64,000 nucleotides of DNA from Rhodococcus koreensis (GCF_900105905.1 NZ_FNSV01000005.1:8699501-8763500), one strand, 5' to 3'; counted from the stretch's first letter, positions 25,446 to 34,047 are shown. Program-made: numbers and translations. Notes: generated by a model not told the origin, from the letters alone.

Positions 25446-26438
25446 TCATGAATTCTTCACCGGGGTGACGGCGCCCACATTGTTCATCGATACGATCAGC
25501 GCTTCCGCCACCTCGATGGCGCGCAGACCGTCGCGGGCGGACGCCAATGGGCTGCGGGTCCCCTCGGTGAGGGCGTCGACCCATGCCTGCAACTGCCGCC
25601 GGTAGCTGTCGGCGAACAGCGGCCGCCAGTCCTCCGGGTACGTGGCCGTCGAACGCAGCGACGCGTCGACCGTCAGGGCGTGACTCGGCGCCAGGCTCAC
25701 TGCTCCGGTTTCGCCGACCACCTCGCAGCGCACGTCGTAACCGTATCGTGCGTTGACGAACACATCGACCACGGTCAGCACATCGTCGGCGGTACGCAGC
25801 ATCAGAATCTGCGGGTCGCGCCGGGAGGTGTCCATGGAGGTGGACTTCGGTGCGTGCCAGCTGACCTCGACGATCTCGGACCGGAGAAGCCAACGGGTGA
25901 TGTCGATTTCGTGAATTGCGGAGTTGGTGACGGTGTCGGTCGAATTTCCACCCGGATATGCGGTCACGTTGCGGTGGGATGCTCGGATCAGCAACGGGGT
26001 GCCGACGGATCCGGACCGGATCGCCGTTGCCAATTCCTGGTACGGCGCATGGAATCGGCGCATGAAACCCACGGAGATCAGCGGATTCGCCAGTGCCAGG
26101 TGCTCTTCCCGGGTGACCAGGCTGGCGCATTCGTCGACACTCGGGGCCAGCGGCTTCTCGCACAGCACCGGCTTGCGGTGATCGAGGCACAGACTCACCT
26201 GCTCGGCGTGGGCGGAGTCGTGGGACGCGATGATCACCGCGTCGACGTCCGGGGCGGCGATCAGCTCTGCCGCGGTCGCGACGGTGCGGGCGCCGACCTC
26301 TTCCGCGATCGTGGCGGCGCGGGAGGCGTCGAAGTCGGTGATCACGGTGACCGTTGCCCCGGAGACCACCGCGTGCAGTGTCCGGACGTGATCGGCGCCC
26401 ATCACCCCGACGCCGATCACACCCACCCGGACGGTCAT
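25446..26438 (-). CDS. iolG: Inositol 2-dehydrogenase (IolG-like)
   Basis: 330 residues of the Gfo/Idh/MocA family and the closest here to actinobacterial IolG: GVIGVGVMGADHVRTLHAVV at the N-terminus, catalytic Lys in LCEKPLAP, GFMRRFHAPYQELATAI near 128-144, and NSAIHEIDITRWLL with the conserved Asp/His. The reaction would be myo-inositol plus NAD+ to 2-keto-myo-inositol (scyllo-inosose). Its start overlaps the stop of the 2-hydroxyacid dehydrogenase gene (ATGA). The gene name is given for family likeness; substrate not proven. Confidence 0.85.
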   Translation of the reverse strand: MTVRVGVIGVGVMGADHVRTLHAVVSGATVTVITDFDASRAATIAEEVGARTVATAAELIAAPDVDAVIIASHDSAHAEQVSLCLDHRKPVLCEKPLAPSVDECASLVTREEHLALANPLISVGFMRRFHAPYQELATAIRSGSVGTPLLIRASHRNVTAYPGGNSTDTVTNSAIHEIDITRWLLRSEIVEVSWHAPKSTSMDTSRRDPQILMLRTADDVLTVVDVFVNARYGYDVRCEVVGETGAVSLAPSHALTVDASLRSTATYPEDWRPLFADSYRRQLQAWVDALTEGTRSPLASARDGLRAIEVAEALIVSMNNVGAVTPVKNS

Positions 26439-27364
26439 GACGCCACCGCGGCCGGGTCACGGCCGTCGAGAACCGCGATGGCGCCCTCGACCGCGGCACG
26501 GATCGTCAGGGCCATCGCCCGGTCCGTGAACCCCATCAGGTGCGGGCTGAGAGTTGTGTTGGCGTGGTCGAACACCGGGTGGTGTTCGGGCGGTTCGCGA
26601 TCGAAGACGTCGAGGCCGAGTCCCGCGAGGTGCCCGGACTGCAACGCCGCGTGCGCAGCGTCGAGGTCGATCAGCGCGCCGCGGCTGCAGTTGACCAGGA
26701 TCGATCCCGGCCGCATGACTGCCAGCCTCGTCTCGTTGATCAGGTGATGGTTCTCCGCGGTCAGCGGCGTGTGCAGGGTGACGAAGTCACTCGCGGTGAG
26801 CACCTCGTCGACATCGGCACACCGGTACGCCTCGGGGATCTCGGCGAACGGATCGTAGGCCCGCACGGTCAGGTCGAACGCTTCGGCGATCTGGGCAACC
26901 TTGCGGCCGATCCGCCCGAACCCGACGATGCCCAACGTTGCTCCCTCGAGGTCCCCGACGGTCACGTTTCCGCGTTCGGCCCAGCGGCCGCGCCGCACCA
27001 CGCCGGTCAGCGTCGGCAGGCGCTTGACCAACGAGAGCAGGTGCGCGAAGACACCCTCGGCGACCGAGACGGTGTTGGTGCCCGGGGTGATGACCACCGG
27101 GATCCCGCGCCGCCGCGCCTCGGCGACGTCGACGAGGTCGGTGCCGACTCCCGTGCGGGCGAGGACCTTCAGCGACGGCATCCGGTCGAGCATCGCTGCG
27201 TCGACGGTGAACGCCGCCCGCACGATCGCCGCCTCGGCGACCGCCAGTTGTTCCTCGGTGGGGTCGAGAACCAGTTGGTGATGGGCGGCCAGATACGGGT
27301 CGACGAGCTCCCGGTCGAGCGGGCCCAGGCCGACGAACAGTTGCGTGGAGATCGTTGTTGACAT
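26435..27364 (-). CDS. D-isomer-specific 2-hydroxyacid dehydrogenase
   Basis: 309 residues. The NAD-binding loop is LGIVGFGRIGRKVAQIAEAF (about 145-164). The catalytic residues are Arg in LVNCSRGALIDLDA, Glu in DVFDREPPEHHPVF and His in TLSPHLMGFTDRA. Such enzymes interconvert 2-keto and 2-hydroxy acids with NADH; in this operon a keto acid released by the aldolase, or a keto-aldonate made from ring cleavage, is a plausible substrate. It is coupled to iolG by a 4-bp overlap and follows the large Gfo/Idh gene by 30 bp. No comparable enzyme belongs to the textbook myo-inositol pathway. Confidence 0.9.
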   Translation of the reverse strand: MSTTISTQLFVGLGPLDRELVDPYLAAHHQLVLDPTEEQLAVAEAAIVRAAFTVDAAMLDRMPSLKVLARTGVGTDLVDVAEARRRGIPVVITPGTNTVSVAEGVFAHLLSLVKRLPTLTGVVRRGRWAERGNVTVGDLEGATLGIVGFGRIGRKVAQIAEAFDLTVRAYDPFAEIPEAYRCADVDEVLTASDFVTLHTPLTAENHHLINETRLAVMRPGSILVNCSRGALIDLDAAHAALQSGHLAGLGLDVFDREPPEHHPVFDHANTTLSPHLMGFTDRAMALTIRAAVEGAIAVLDGRDPAAVAS

Positions 27365-27394
27365 CAGCGTCCTTGCAGGTGTCGAAAGCGGTGG

Positions 27395-28606
27395 TCAGGC
27401 GGTGCGGGAGGCAGTGGTGCCCGCGACGACGTCGAGCTTCTGCCACTGCCCGGTGGCGGCGGAGGTCTCGGCGGCGGTGACGATCGCCGCCGCCGACGCG
27501 GCGTCGTGCACGTTCGAGTTCTCCTGCGGCCCACCGGTGACGGCGAGCAGGAACTTCTTGGCCTCGATCGTCTTGAGGTCGTCGAAGCCGAGGGCGTTGC
27601 CCGGGCCGGGCTGGAAGCGGGAGTAGTCGCCGTGCTTCGGGCTGGCGTTGACGGTGAGGTAGCCCTGTTCGGCGTTGGTGCGGCCGAGGCACACCTTCAG
27701 TTCGTTCATCCGCTCGAAGTCCCACTTCAGCGAGCCCTCGGTGCCGTAGACCTCGATCTGGTAGCCGCACTCGGGTCCGACGATCACCCGGGACGCCTCG
27801 ATTGTGCCCACCGCACCCGACCCGGGGCCTTCGGAGCCGAACCGCACCAGCGCGGCGGCGTAGTCCTCGTTCTCCACCGGACCCATCTCACCGTTCTCGA
27901 TGACCGCGAAATGGGTGCCCGATCCCATCGCCAGCTTCGGGCGTTCGGTGTAGACGGTGCTGGTGAGCGCGTTGATCTCGGCGATCGGCCCGACCACGTA
28001 CTGGCACAGGTCGCTCGCGTGGCTGAACAGGTCCGCCAGCACACCGGAGCCGGCGAGTTCGCGGTCGAATCGCCAGGACAGGGCGCCGTTGGGTTCGTTG
28101 GCGTATCCGGAGAAGAACGAGGCCCGCACGTTGGTGATCCGGCCGAGGCTGCCCTCGGTGATCAGCTTCCGGGCGTGCTCGACGGCGGGGGCGTGTCGGT
28201 AGTTGTACCCGATCGAGGTGATTACCCCGGCGTCGGTGGCCGCGGCCTCGATCGCCGCGGTCTCGGTGTAGCTGCGTCCCACGGGCTTTTCGATCCAGAA
28301 GTGCTTGCCCGCCTTCGCCGCGGCGATGCCGATCTCGGCGTGCAGGAAATTCGGTGCGCAGATGGAGACGACGTCGACGTCCGGGTGCGCGAGCACCTCG
28401 CGATAGTCGGTGGTGCCCTCGGCGAAACCGAGGACATTCTTGGCGAAGTCGACACGGCTCGCGGCGGTATCGGCGGCGATCACCAGCTTCGGGGTGACCC
28501 CGAGTCCGGGGTAGACGATCGGGACGTCGCGGTAGGCGCGGGCGTGCAGTTGTCCCATCCAGCCGACGCTGATCAGTCCGACTCCGACGGTGCGGGTTGT
28601 GCTCAC
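27395..28606 (-). CDS. Large Gfo/Idh/MocA-family oxidoreductase (403 aa)
   Basis: Longer than the other three paralogues. The N-terminus GVGLISVGWMGQLHARAYRD contains the nucleotide loop, HFWIEKPVGRSY the catalytic Lys, ITSIGYNYRHAPAVEHARKL the next conserved block, and LAGSGVLADLFSHASDLCQY the Asp/His site. The C-terminal 60 residues (AAETSAATGQWQKLDVV) are an addition seen in cyclitol dehydrogenases of actinobacteria. GTG 28606 has a GGAAG ribosome site. Possible role: scyllo- or chiro-inositol dehydrogenase, or oxidation of another cyclitol; inferred from context. Confidence 0.88.
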   Translation of the reverse strand: MSTTRTVGVGLISVGWMGQLHARAYRDVPIVYPGLGVTPKLVIAADTAASRVDFAKNVLGFAEGTTDYREVLAHPDVDVVSICAPNFLHAEIGIAAAKAGKHFWIEKPVGRSYTETAAIEAAATDAGVITSIGYNYRHAPAVEHARKLITEGSLGRITNVRASFFSGYANEPNGALSWRFDRELAGSGVLADLFSHASDLCQYVVGPIAEINALTSTVYTERPKLAMGSGTHFAVIENGEMGPVENEDYAAALVRFGSEGPGSGAVGTIEASRVIVGPECGYQIEVYGTEGSLKWDFERMNELKVCLGRTNAEQGYLTVNASPKHGDYSRFQPGPGNALGFDDLKTIEAKKFLLAVTGGPQENSNVHDAASAAAIVTAAETSAATGQWQKLDVVAGTTASRTA

Positions 28607-28617
28607 GATGACTTCCT

Positions 28618-29406
28618 TTACTGGTCTTGTTCGGGGCGGGCGGTAGCGAACGCCTCGGACAGCGCCGCGGCGAGCAGGGTGGAATCGGAGCCGATGGCCA
28701 CGAATCGGAAGCCGAGTTCGACGTAGCCGGCTGCCAGGGCGGCGTCGGCGGCGAGGATGCCCGCGGTCTTGCCGTGCTGGTGGGCGGCCGCGAGCACCCG
28801 CCCGAGGGCCGCGGTGAAGACCGGGCTGTCGAACTGCAGCGGCACCCCGAGTGCGAACGACAGGTCCAGTGGGCCGACGAACAGTACGTCGACCCCGTCC
28901 TGGGCGGCGATCTCGTCGACCGCGTCGAGGGCGGCGAGAGTTTCGATCTGGATCACCCCGAGCGTCGCCTGCTCCTCGGCGAGCAGGACGGAGCGGTCCA
29001 TGCCCCACCGGCAGGAGCGGTTGTAGGTGGCGACCCCGCGGTCGCCGCGAGGCGGGTACGCCAGGTGGGTGATCGCGTCGACTACCTGATCGGGCTTGTC
29101 CAGGCGCGGCACCATCACACCGGCGGCACCCTGATCGAGGACCCGCCCGATCCGGATACGTTCCCCGGATTCGACCCGCACCACCGTCGGAACCCCGTAG
29201 GCGCCGGCGGCGAGAATCGAATCCCGCAGCGCGTCTTCCGATCCGGCACCGTGTTCGAGGTCGAGCAGGATCCAATCGGCACCGGCCGCGGCACACACCT
29301 CGGCCGCGGTCGAGGAGGCCATGCCGACGAACGTGCCGACGGTGGTCTCACCCTGTGCCAGACGCTGACGCAGGGTTCCGGCGTCGAGAGGGCTGTTGTT
29401 GCTCAT
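28618..29406 (-). CDS. HpcH/HpaI-family aldolase (class II, pyruvate-type)
   Basis: 262 residues with the pyruvate-aldolase barrel: VGTFVGMASSTAAEVCAAAG, then WILLDLEHGAGSED with the base His, MVPRLDKPDQVV, ATYNRSCRWGMD, IQIETLAALDAVDE with the metal-binding Glu, and DVLFVGPLDLSFALG with the metal-binding Asp. The family cleaves 2-keto-3-deoxy or 4-hydroxy-2-keto acids to pyruvate and an aldehyde. It overlaps iolD by 4 bp, so it is made together with the ring-cleaving enzyme. It could replace the phosphorylating IolC/IolJ branch. Confidence 0.92.
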   Translation of the reverse strand: MSNNSPLDAGTLRQRLAQGETTVGTFVGMASSTAAEVCAAAGADWILLDLEHGAGSEDALRDSILAAGAYGVPTVVRVESGERIRIGRVLDQGAAGVMVPRLDKPDQVVDAITHLAYPPRGDRGVATYNRSCRWGMDRSVLLAEEQATLGVIQIETLAALDAVDEIAAQDGVDVLFVGPLDLSFALGVPLQFDSPVFTAALGRVLAAAHQHGKTAGILAADAALAAGYVELGFRFVAIGSDSTLLAAALSEAFATARPEQDQ

Positions 29407-31355
29407 CCGAACCACCTCTGCCGTCCCACGGCGTTGTCGTAATCGGCGCGCAGGCTCTGCACCCATTCCTGGTTCGAGACTTCGGCGGGGGCCACGTCCC
29501 ACCAGACGTCCCCGCCGGGCAGGTCCACGTGCGGCACCGTCGGAACCACGATGACCACCGGCCCGGACACCTCGCGGGTCTGCTCCAGTGCGGTACGGAC
29601 CTCGGCTGTGGTGGTGGCGCGGATCGCGATGGCGCCGAGGCCTTCGGCGATCTTCCGCAGGTCGACCTTCAGGTAGTCGCCTTCGAGGCGCGCCTTGTCC
29701 CCGCTGTCGGCGATGATGTCGCCGTCGGTGCGGTAGCGGAACTCGTTGCCGAATTCCCTTCCGTTGCGGTTCATCTGCAGGCGGTGGATGACCTGGTAGC
29801 CGTGATTCTCGGAGACGACGATGGTGACGTCGAGGCCCTCCTGGGCGGCGGTGACCAGTTCGGTCGGGGCCATCAGGTAGGTGCCGTCGCCGATGAAGGT
29901 GACGATCCGCTGGCCGTGGTTGCCCTCGGCGAGGCGCACGCCCATTGCGGCCGGGATCTCGTAACCCATGCAGGAGAACCCGAATTCGAAATGCGCGCGC
30001 CGGTCGCCGGTGGCGTCCCAGACCTTCTGCAGGTCGCCGGGCGGGCCGCCGGCGGCGGCGATGATGGTGTCGCCGCCGCGGGCATGCTCCTGCAGCAGCC
30101 CGATCAGTTGCGGCTGGGTGAGCACCGCACCGGTGACCGGCGCGTCCGGGTGCTCGGCGGGGTCGAATGCGGTGTCCGGGTCGAGGGCGGCGGCCCGGAT
30201 CGGGGCCCAGTCCGCCTTCGCCGTCCGCACCGTCTCCTGCCACGCGGTGCTGGTGGTGTGTGCGGCAAGCGCGGCGGTCAGCGCGGCGAGGCCGAGACGG
30301 GCGTCGGCCAGGATCCCGGTGGCACCCTGCTTGCGGGTGTCGGCGTCGACCACGTTCAGTGATGCGAAGCGGACGTTCTCGTTCTCGAAGATCGACTGCG
30401 AGCCGGTGACGAAGTCGGTCAGCCGGGTGCCGACACTGATCACCAGGTCGGCCTGCTTGACCAGCTTGTTCGAGGCGAAGTTGCCCTCGAGGCCGACGCC
30501 GCCGACCTGCCACCACTCGTCGCGACTGACCGCGCCCTTGCCGCCGAACGACTCGACCACCGGAATCCCGACCTGCTCGGCGAGTTCCTCGAGTGCCGCG
30601 GTGGCATCCGAATAGTGCACGCCGCCACCGGCGATAATCACCGGACGCTCTGCCTCCCGAATCTGGGCGGCGACGTCGTCGACCTCCGCGGGGTCGGGCA
30701 GCGGGCGGCGGATCTTCCAGTCACGCGGTTCGAAGAACTCGACGGGGAAGTCGAACGCGTGGGACTGGATGTCCTGCGGCAGCGACAGCACCACGGCACC
30801 GGTGTCGGTGGGGCTGGTCAGTACTCGCATCGCCTGCGGGAGCGCGGTCAGCAGTTGCTCCGGGCGGTTGATGCGGTCGAAGAACTTCGCCACCGGACGG
30901 AACGTGTCGTTGACGGTGGTGTCGGATTCGCTGGCGTGCTCGAGTTGCTGGAGCACCGGTCCCTGGTGCCGGGTGGCGTAGGTGTCACCGGGTAGCAGCA
31001 GCAACGGGAGCCGGTTGATGGTGGCCAAACCGGCGGCGGTGACCAGGTTCAGGGCACCCGGTCCGATGGAGGCGGTCACCGCGAGGGTGGCGCGGCGGCG
31101 GCTGGCCTTGGCGTACGCGGTGGCGATGTGAGCGAGGTACTGCTCGTGCCGACCCTGAATGAACGGCAGTTCGTCGGACAGTTCGTCGAGGGCCTGTCCG
31201 AGGCCCGCGACGTTGCCGTGCCCGAAGATGCCCAGTGCGGCCGGGATGAGGCGGCGACGGTCGCCGTCGGCAACCGAGTACTGCGCCGCGAGATACTTCA
31301 CTACCGCCTGGGCCGTGGTCAGCCGCACGGTCTTGTGTGTGCTCAGTGATGTCAT
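29403..31355 (-). CDS. iolD: IolD, 3D-(3,5/4)-trihydroxycyclohexane-1,2-dione hydrolase
   Basis: About 650 residues, thiamine-diphosphate-dependent. The N-terminal pyrimidine-binding domain contains FIQGRHEQYLAHIATAYAKA with the catalytic Glu region. The middle domain follows, and the C-terminal cofactor motif GDG at FIGDGTYLMAPTELVTAAQ is followed about 25 residues later by VVSENHGYQ. FGHGNVAGLGQALDE and QGPVLQQLEHASESD are specific to IolD. The reaction is hydrolytic ring opening of the cyclohexanedione made by IolE to 5-deoxyglucuronate. ATG 31355 (MTSLSTHK) is chosen over a GTG eight codons upstream. It lies 48 bp downstream of the aldehyde dehydrogenase gene. Confidence 0.95.
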   Translation of the reverse strand: MTSLSTHKTVRLTTAQAVVKYLAAQYSVADGDRRRLIPAALGIFGHGNVAGLGQALDELSDELPFIQGRHEQYLAHIATAYAKASRRRATLAVTASIGPGALNLVTAAGLATINRLPLLLLPGDTYATRHQGPVLQQLEHASESDTTVNDTFRPVAKFFDRINRPEQLLTALPQAMRVLTSPTDTGAVVLSLPQDIQSHAFDFPVEFFEPRDWKIRRPLPDPAEVDDVAAQIREAERPVIIAGGGVHYSDATAALEELAEQVGIPVVESFGGKGAVSRDEWWQVGGVGLEGNFASNKLVKQADLVISVGTRLTDFVTGSQSIFENENVRFASLNVVDADTRKQGATGILADARLGLAALTAALAAHTTSTAWQETVRTAKADWAPIRAAALDPDTAFDPAEHPDAPVTGAVLTQPQLIGLLQEHARGGDTIIAAAGGPPGDLQKVWDATGDRRAHFEFGFSCMGYEIPAAMGVRLAEGNHGQRIVTFIGDGTYLMAPTELVTAAQEGLDVTIVVSENHGYQVIHRLQMNRNGREFGNEFRYRTDGDIIADSGDKARLEGDYLKVDLRKIAEGLGAIAIRATTTAEVRTALEQTREVSGPVVIVVPTVPHVDLPGGDVWWDVAPAEVSNQEWVQSLRADYDNAVGRQRWFG

Positions 31356-31403
31356 GTCGTCGTTTTCTGTGAGTGCCACGAAAGTGCCTGAGGGGGAGGC
31401 GGG

Positions 31404-32834
31404 TTACCAGGGGCGGCCGTGGAGGACGATGGTCTTCTCCTCGGTCATTTCCTCGACCGCCGAGCGGACGCCTTCCTTGCCGATGCCGCTGCCCTTCAGG
31501 CCGCCGTACGGCATGAGGTCGGCGCGCCAGAGCGGGGTCCAGTTGATGTGGATGTTGCCGGCGTCGATCTGCCGCATCGCCCGCGTGGTCGCCGAGACGT
31601 CCGAGGTGAACAGTCCTGCGCCGAGGCCGTAGTCGTTGTCGTTGGCGAGGTCGATCGCCGACTCGATGTCGGCGGCGGACGAGACCGCGACCGCGGGGCC
31701 GAACAGTTCGTCGCGGCTGAACGGGGAAGAGGGGTCGACGCCGGCGACGACGGTCGGGGTGACGACGGCGCCGTCCCGGTCACCGCCGGTGAGGACCTTC
31801 GCACCGGCCAGCGCGGCCTCGGCGATCGCCGAATGTACGCGTGTGGCTTCGGCTTCGGAAATCAGCGAGCCCAGCCTGGTGTCGGTGTTGGCGGGGTCGC
31901 CGACGACGATGCTCTCGACCTTCGGGACCAGGGCGTCGAGGAAGTCCGCCTCGACGGACTGATCCACGATGACCCGCTGCACGCTGATGCAGACCTGACC
32001 GGCGTTGATGTAGCCACCGGCCGCGACGGCGGACGCGGCAAGTTCGATGTCGGCGTCCGGGAGAACGATCACCGGGCAGGAGGCACCCAACTCCAGCGAC
32101 AGCTTCTTGACTCCCGCAAGCGAACTGATGCGGGTGCCGATTCCGGTCGAGCCGGTGAACGACACCTTGCGTACCCGTGGGTCGGTGACCAGGACGTCAC
32201 CGAGCGCGGAGCCCGGGCCGGTCAGAACTGACAGGGACTCGGGGGCGAGGCCGGCGTCGACGAAGCACTCGGCGAGTTTCAGCGCGGTCAGTGGGGTGGT
32301 GCGGGCAGGCTTGAGTACTACTGCATTACCGGCGGCCAGCGCGGGAGCGATCTTGTGCAACACCAACAGGGCCGGGTAGTTGAACGGTGTGATCGCCACG
32401 ACGATCCCGCAGGGCTGGCGCAGCGTGAACCCGACCTTCTCGAGCCCGGTTCCGGGGTTGGCGTCCAGCGGCAGCGTCGAGCCGTAGAGCTGGCTGCCCT
32501 CGAACGCTGCCAACCGGATGATGCTGCCGGACCGGCCGGCCTCTCCGCGCGCCTCGCTGATCGGCTTCCCGGTCTCGGCGCTGATGGTCTGCGCGATGTC
32601 CTCCGCCCGTTCGTCGGCCAGATCGGCCGCACGCATCAAGGTCGCCACCCGCTCATGAGCGGGAGTGGCTCGCTGGATTCGGGCACCGGCCTCTGCCCGG
32701 TCCAGGGCGAAGGCGGCATCGGCGGCGGTGGCCACCGGAACCGAATCGATCACGCGGCCGTCGAACGGTGATCGGATGAGGTCGGTGGTGCGGTCAGTGG
32801 CGCCACGCCACTCACCAGCGAGCAACATGTCCAT
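31404..32834 (-). CDS. NAD(P)-dependent aldehyde dehydrogenase, first gene of operon C
   Basis: 476 residues. The catalytic Cys is in GGYINAGQVCISVQRVIVD, the general-base Glu in KKLSLELGASCPVIV, and the cofactor segment in SFTGSTGIGTRISSLAG. ITPFNYPALLVLHKIAPALA and HINWTPLWRADLMPYGGLKG place it with the glyceraldehyde-3-phosphate/lactaldehyde dehydrogenase type, not with methylmalonate-semialdehyde dehydrogenase (IolA/MmsA), which would show NGGQRC-like and NMGAKN-like motifs. It would oxidise the aldehyde released by the aldolase to an acid. It is promoter-proximal in the operon that also encodes IolD. Confidence 0.9.
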   Translation of the reverse strand: MDMLLAGEWRGATDRTTDLIRSPFDGRVIDSVPVATAADAAFALDRAEAGARIQRATPAHERVATLMRAADLADERAEDIAQTISAETGKPISEARGEAGRSGSIIRLAAFEGSQLYGSTLPLDANPGTGLEKVGFTLRQPCGIVVAITPFNYPALLVLHKIAPALAAGNAVVLKPARTTPLTALKLAECFVDAGLAPESLSVLTGPGSALGDVLVTDPRVRKVSFTGSTGIGTRISSLAGVKKLSLELGASCPVIVLPDADIELAASAVAAGGYINAGQVCISVQRVIVDQSVEADFLDALVPKVESIVVGDPANTDTRLGSLISEAEATRVHSAIAEAALAGAKVLTGGDRDGAVVTPTVVAGVDPSSPFSRDELFGPAVAVSSAADIESAIDLANDNDYGLGAGLFTSDVSATTRAMRQIDAGNIHINWTPLWRADLMPYGGLKGSGIGKEGVRSAVEEMTEEKTIVLHGRPW

Positions 32835-33140
32835 GTCGGCTCCATATCGGGACTCGTTCGCCGCCCACCGTGAGGACGGCAGGGCGACTGAGGATGACTT
32901 GAAAAAGGTTGGTGCCGAGTCGAATACCCGCCGCGCTCGGACAAGTCTGTACCCGAATCGAAAAGAGGATTCGGACCGGGACGCCCGGCGCGGCGCTCGC
33001 GCGGCGGGCTGCGTGGTATCGCCGTCACCGGAGGCCGCAGCGGCCGGTGAACTAGGCGTAGGCGGGGCTTGTCTCTTCGGACTTACGGACCCGCGAGCGC
33101 TTGTGCCACTTCGGTGGGGAATTGCTGATGCTCATGCAGC
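32835..33140 (-). other. Long 5' leader of operon C, no gene seen
   Basis: About 300 bases between the dehydrogenase ATG and the regulon element. Open frames are short and Arg/Pro-rich. If the promoter in the 57-bp element is used, this is an untranslated leader. No known riboswitch motif was recognised by eye. Confidence 0.4.
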
Positions 33141-33197
33141 CAGTCTTGCTGTGACTGGCACCTCAATCAAGATTGATAACCCATCAAATTCACCTCA
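33141..33197 (-). promoter_or_regulatory. Conserved 57-bp regulon element, copy C
   Basis: Matches copy B at about 44 of 57 positions with the same spacing of the TCTTGCT, CCTCAATCA, CCATCA and CACCTCA blocks. TTGATT-N17-AAGACT on the minus strand is identical to copy B. It is the presumed operator/promoter of the iolD operon. Confidence 0.82.
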
Positions 33198-33244
33198 TCC
33201 GGACGTGCCGACGACCAGGAGTTCGAGTCGGTCGCCGACCGGGC

Positions 33245-34015
33245 TCAGGACGAGCGGCGTGTCAGGACGAGCGGATCACCGTCGGTGATTGCAATCGTGT
33301 GTTCGCTGTGGGCGGTCCGCGAGCCGTCGGCCGATCGGATGGTCCACCCGTCGGGGTCGTAGACGATCTTGTCGGTTCCGCGGGCGAACCAAGGCTCGAG
33401 TGCGAGGGTCAGTCCGGGTCGCAGCACCAGGCCCCGCCCGGCCCGCCCCTGATTGGACACATGCGGGTCCTCGTGCATCGTTCGACCGAGTCCGTGCCCG
33501 CCGAATTCGGTGTTGACCGGGTAGCCGTAGTCGGCGGCTACCGCACCGATCGCCGCGGAAATGTCGCCGAGGCGCCCGCCCGGACGTGCGGCGTCGATAC
33601 CGGCGGCGAGGGCGCGCTCGGTTGCCTCGATCAGTCGCTGGTCGTCCACTCGGGGTGTGCCGACGATCAGGCTGCGCGCCGAGTCGGCCACCCACCCGTC
33701 GATCGATACGGCGATGTCCATGCTCAGCAGGTCCCCGTCGCGCAGGGTGTAGTCGTGCGGTAGCCCGTGGAGCACCGCATCGTTGACGGACAGGCAGATG
33801 ACGTTGTGGAACGGACCGCGGCCGAATGACGGCGCATAGTCCCAGTAGCAGGACACCGCCCCGCGCTCCTCGATCAGGTGCCGGGCGCGGTCTTCGAGGT
33901 CGAGCAGATTCACCCCTACCAGGGCGCGCGATTGCAGGTCGTCGAGCAGTTCGGCGATGAACGCGCCGGTGGTGCGCATTGCCTCGATCTCCTGTGACGT
34001 CTTCAGTTCCAACAC
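33245..34015 (-). CDS. map: Methionine aminopeptidase, type I
   Basis: 256 residues of the pita-bread fold; it removes the initiator Met from new proteins. All five metal ligands are visible: Asp100 (LLSMDIAVS), Asp111 (VADSARS), His174 (GGHGLG), Glu207 (LALEPW) and Glu238 (HSEHTI). FHNVICLSVNDAVLHGLP supplies the substrate His. GTG 34015 (LELKTSQEIEAMR) is chosen by family length, with a GGAG site about 10 bases upstream; GTG 34030 is an alternative. It is an additional Map of the kind seen in actinobacteria beside a small XRE regulator, from which it is divergent through two inverted-repeat operators. Confidence 0.93.
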   Translation of the reverse strand: MLELKTSQEIEAMRTTGAFIAELLDDLQSRALVGVNLLDLEDRARHLIEERGAVSCYWDYAPSFGRGPFHNVICLSVNDAVLHGLPHDYTLRDGDLLSMDIAVSIDGWVADSARSLIVGTPRVDDQRLIEATERALAAGIDAARPGGRLGDISAAIGAVAADYGYPVNTEFGGHGLGRTMHEDPHVSNQGRAGRGLVLRPGLTLALEPWFARGTDKIVYDPDGWTIRSADGSRTAHSEHTIAITDGDPLVLTRRSS

Positions 34016-34047
34016 GCGCTCACACTCCACTTTCTCGCAGACAACCC

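Noticed and set aside
27395-29296. A 633-codon frame containing the large Gfo/Idh gene.
   Set aside because: The extra N-terminal part is Arg-rich shadow of the aldolase gene; GTG 28606 has a ribosome site and the correct family start.
28618-30516. A 632-codon frame fusing an upstream region to the HpcH aldolase.
   Set aside because: The upstream half is the shadow of iolD; the aldolase starts at ATG 29406, which overlaps the iolD stop.
31404-32834. Naming the aldehyde dehydrogenase iolA/mmsA because of its place in an inositol cluster.
   Set aside because: The motifs around the catalytic Cys (NAGQVCIS) and the base Glu (LELGAS) fit the glyceraldehyde/lactaldehyde type, not methylmalonate-semialdehyde dehydrogenase.
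32835-33140. Possible riboswitch in the 300-base leader of the iolD operon.
   Set aside because: No conserved riboswitch core was recognised and no second copy exists before operon B; left as plain leader.
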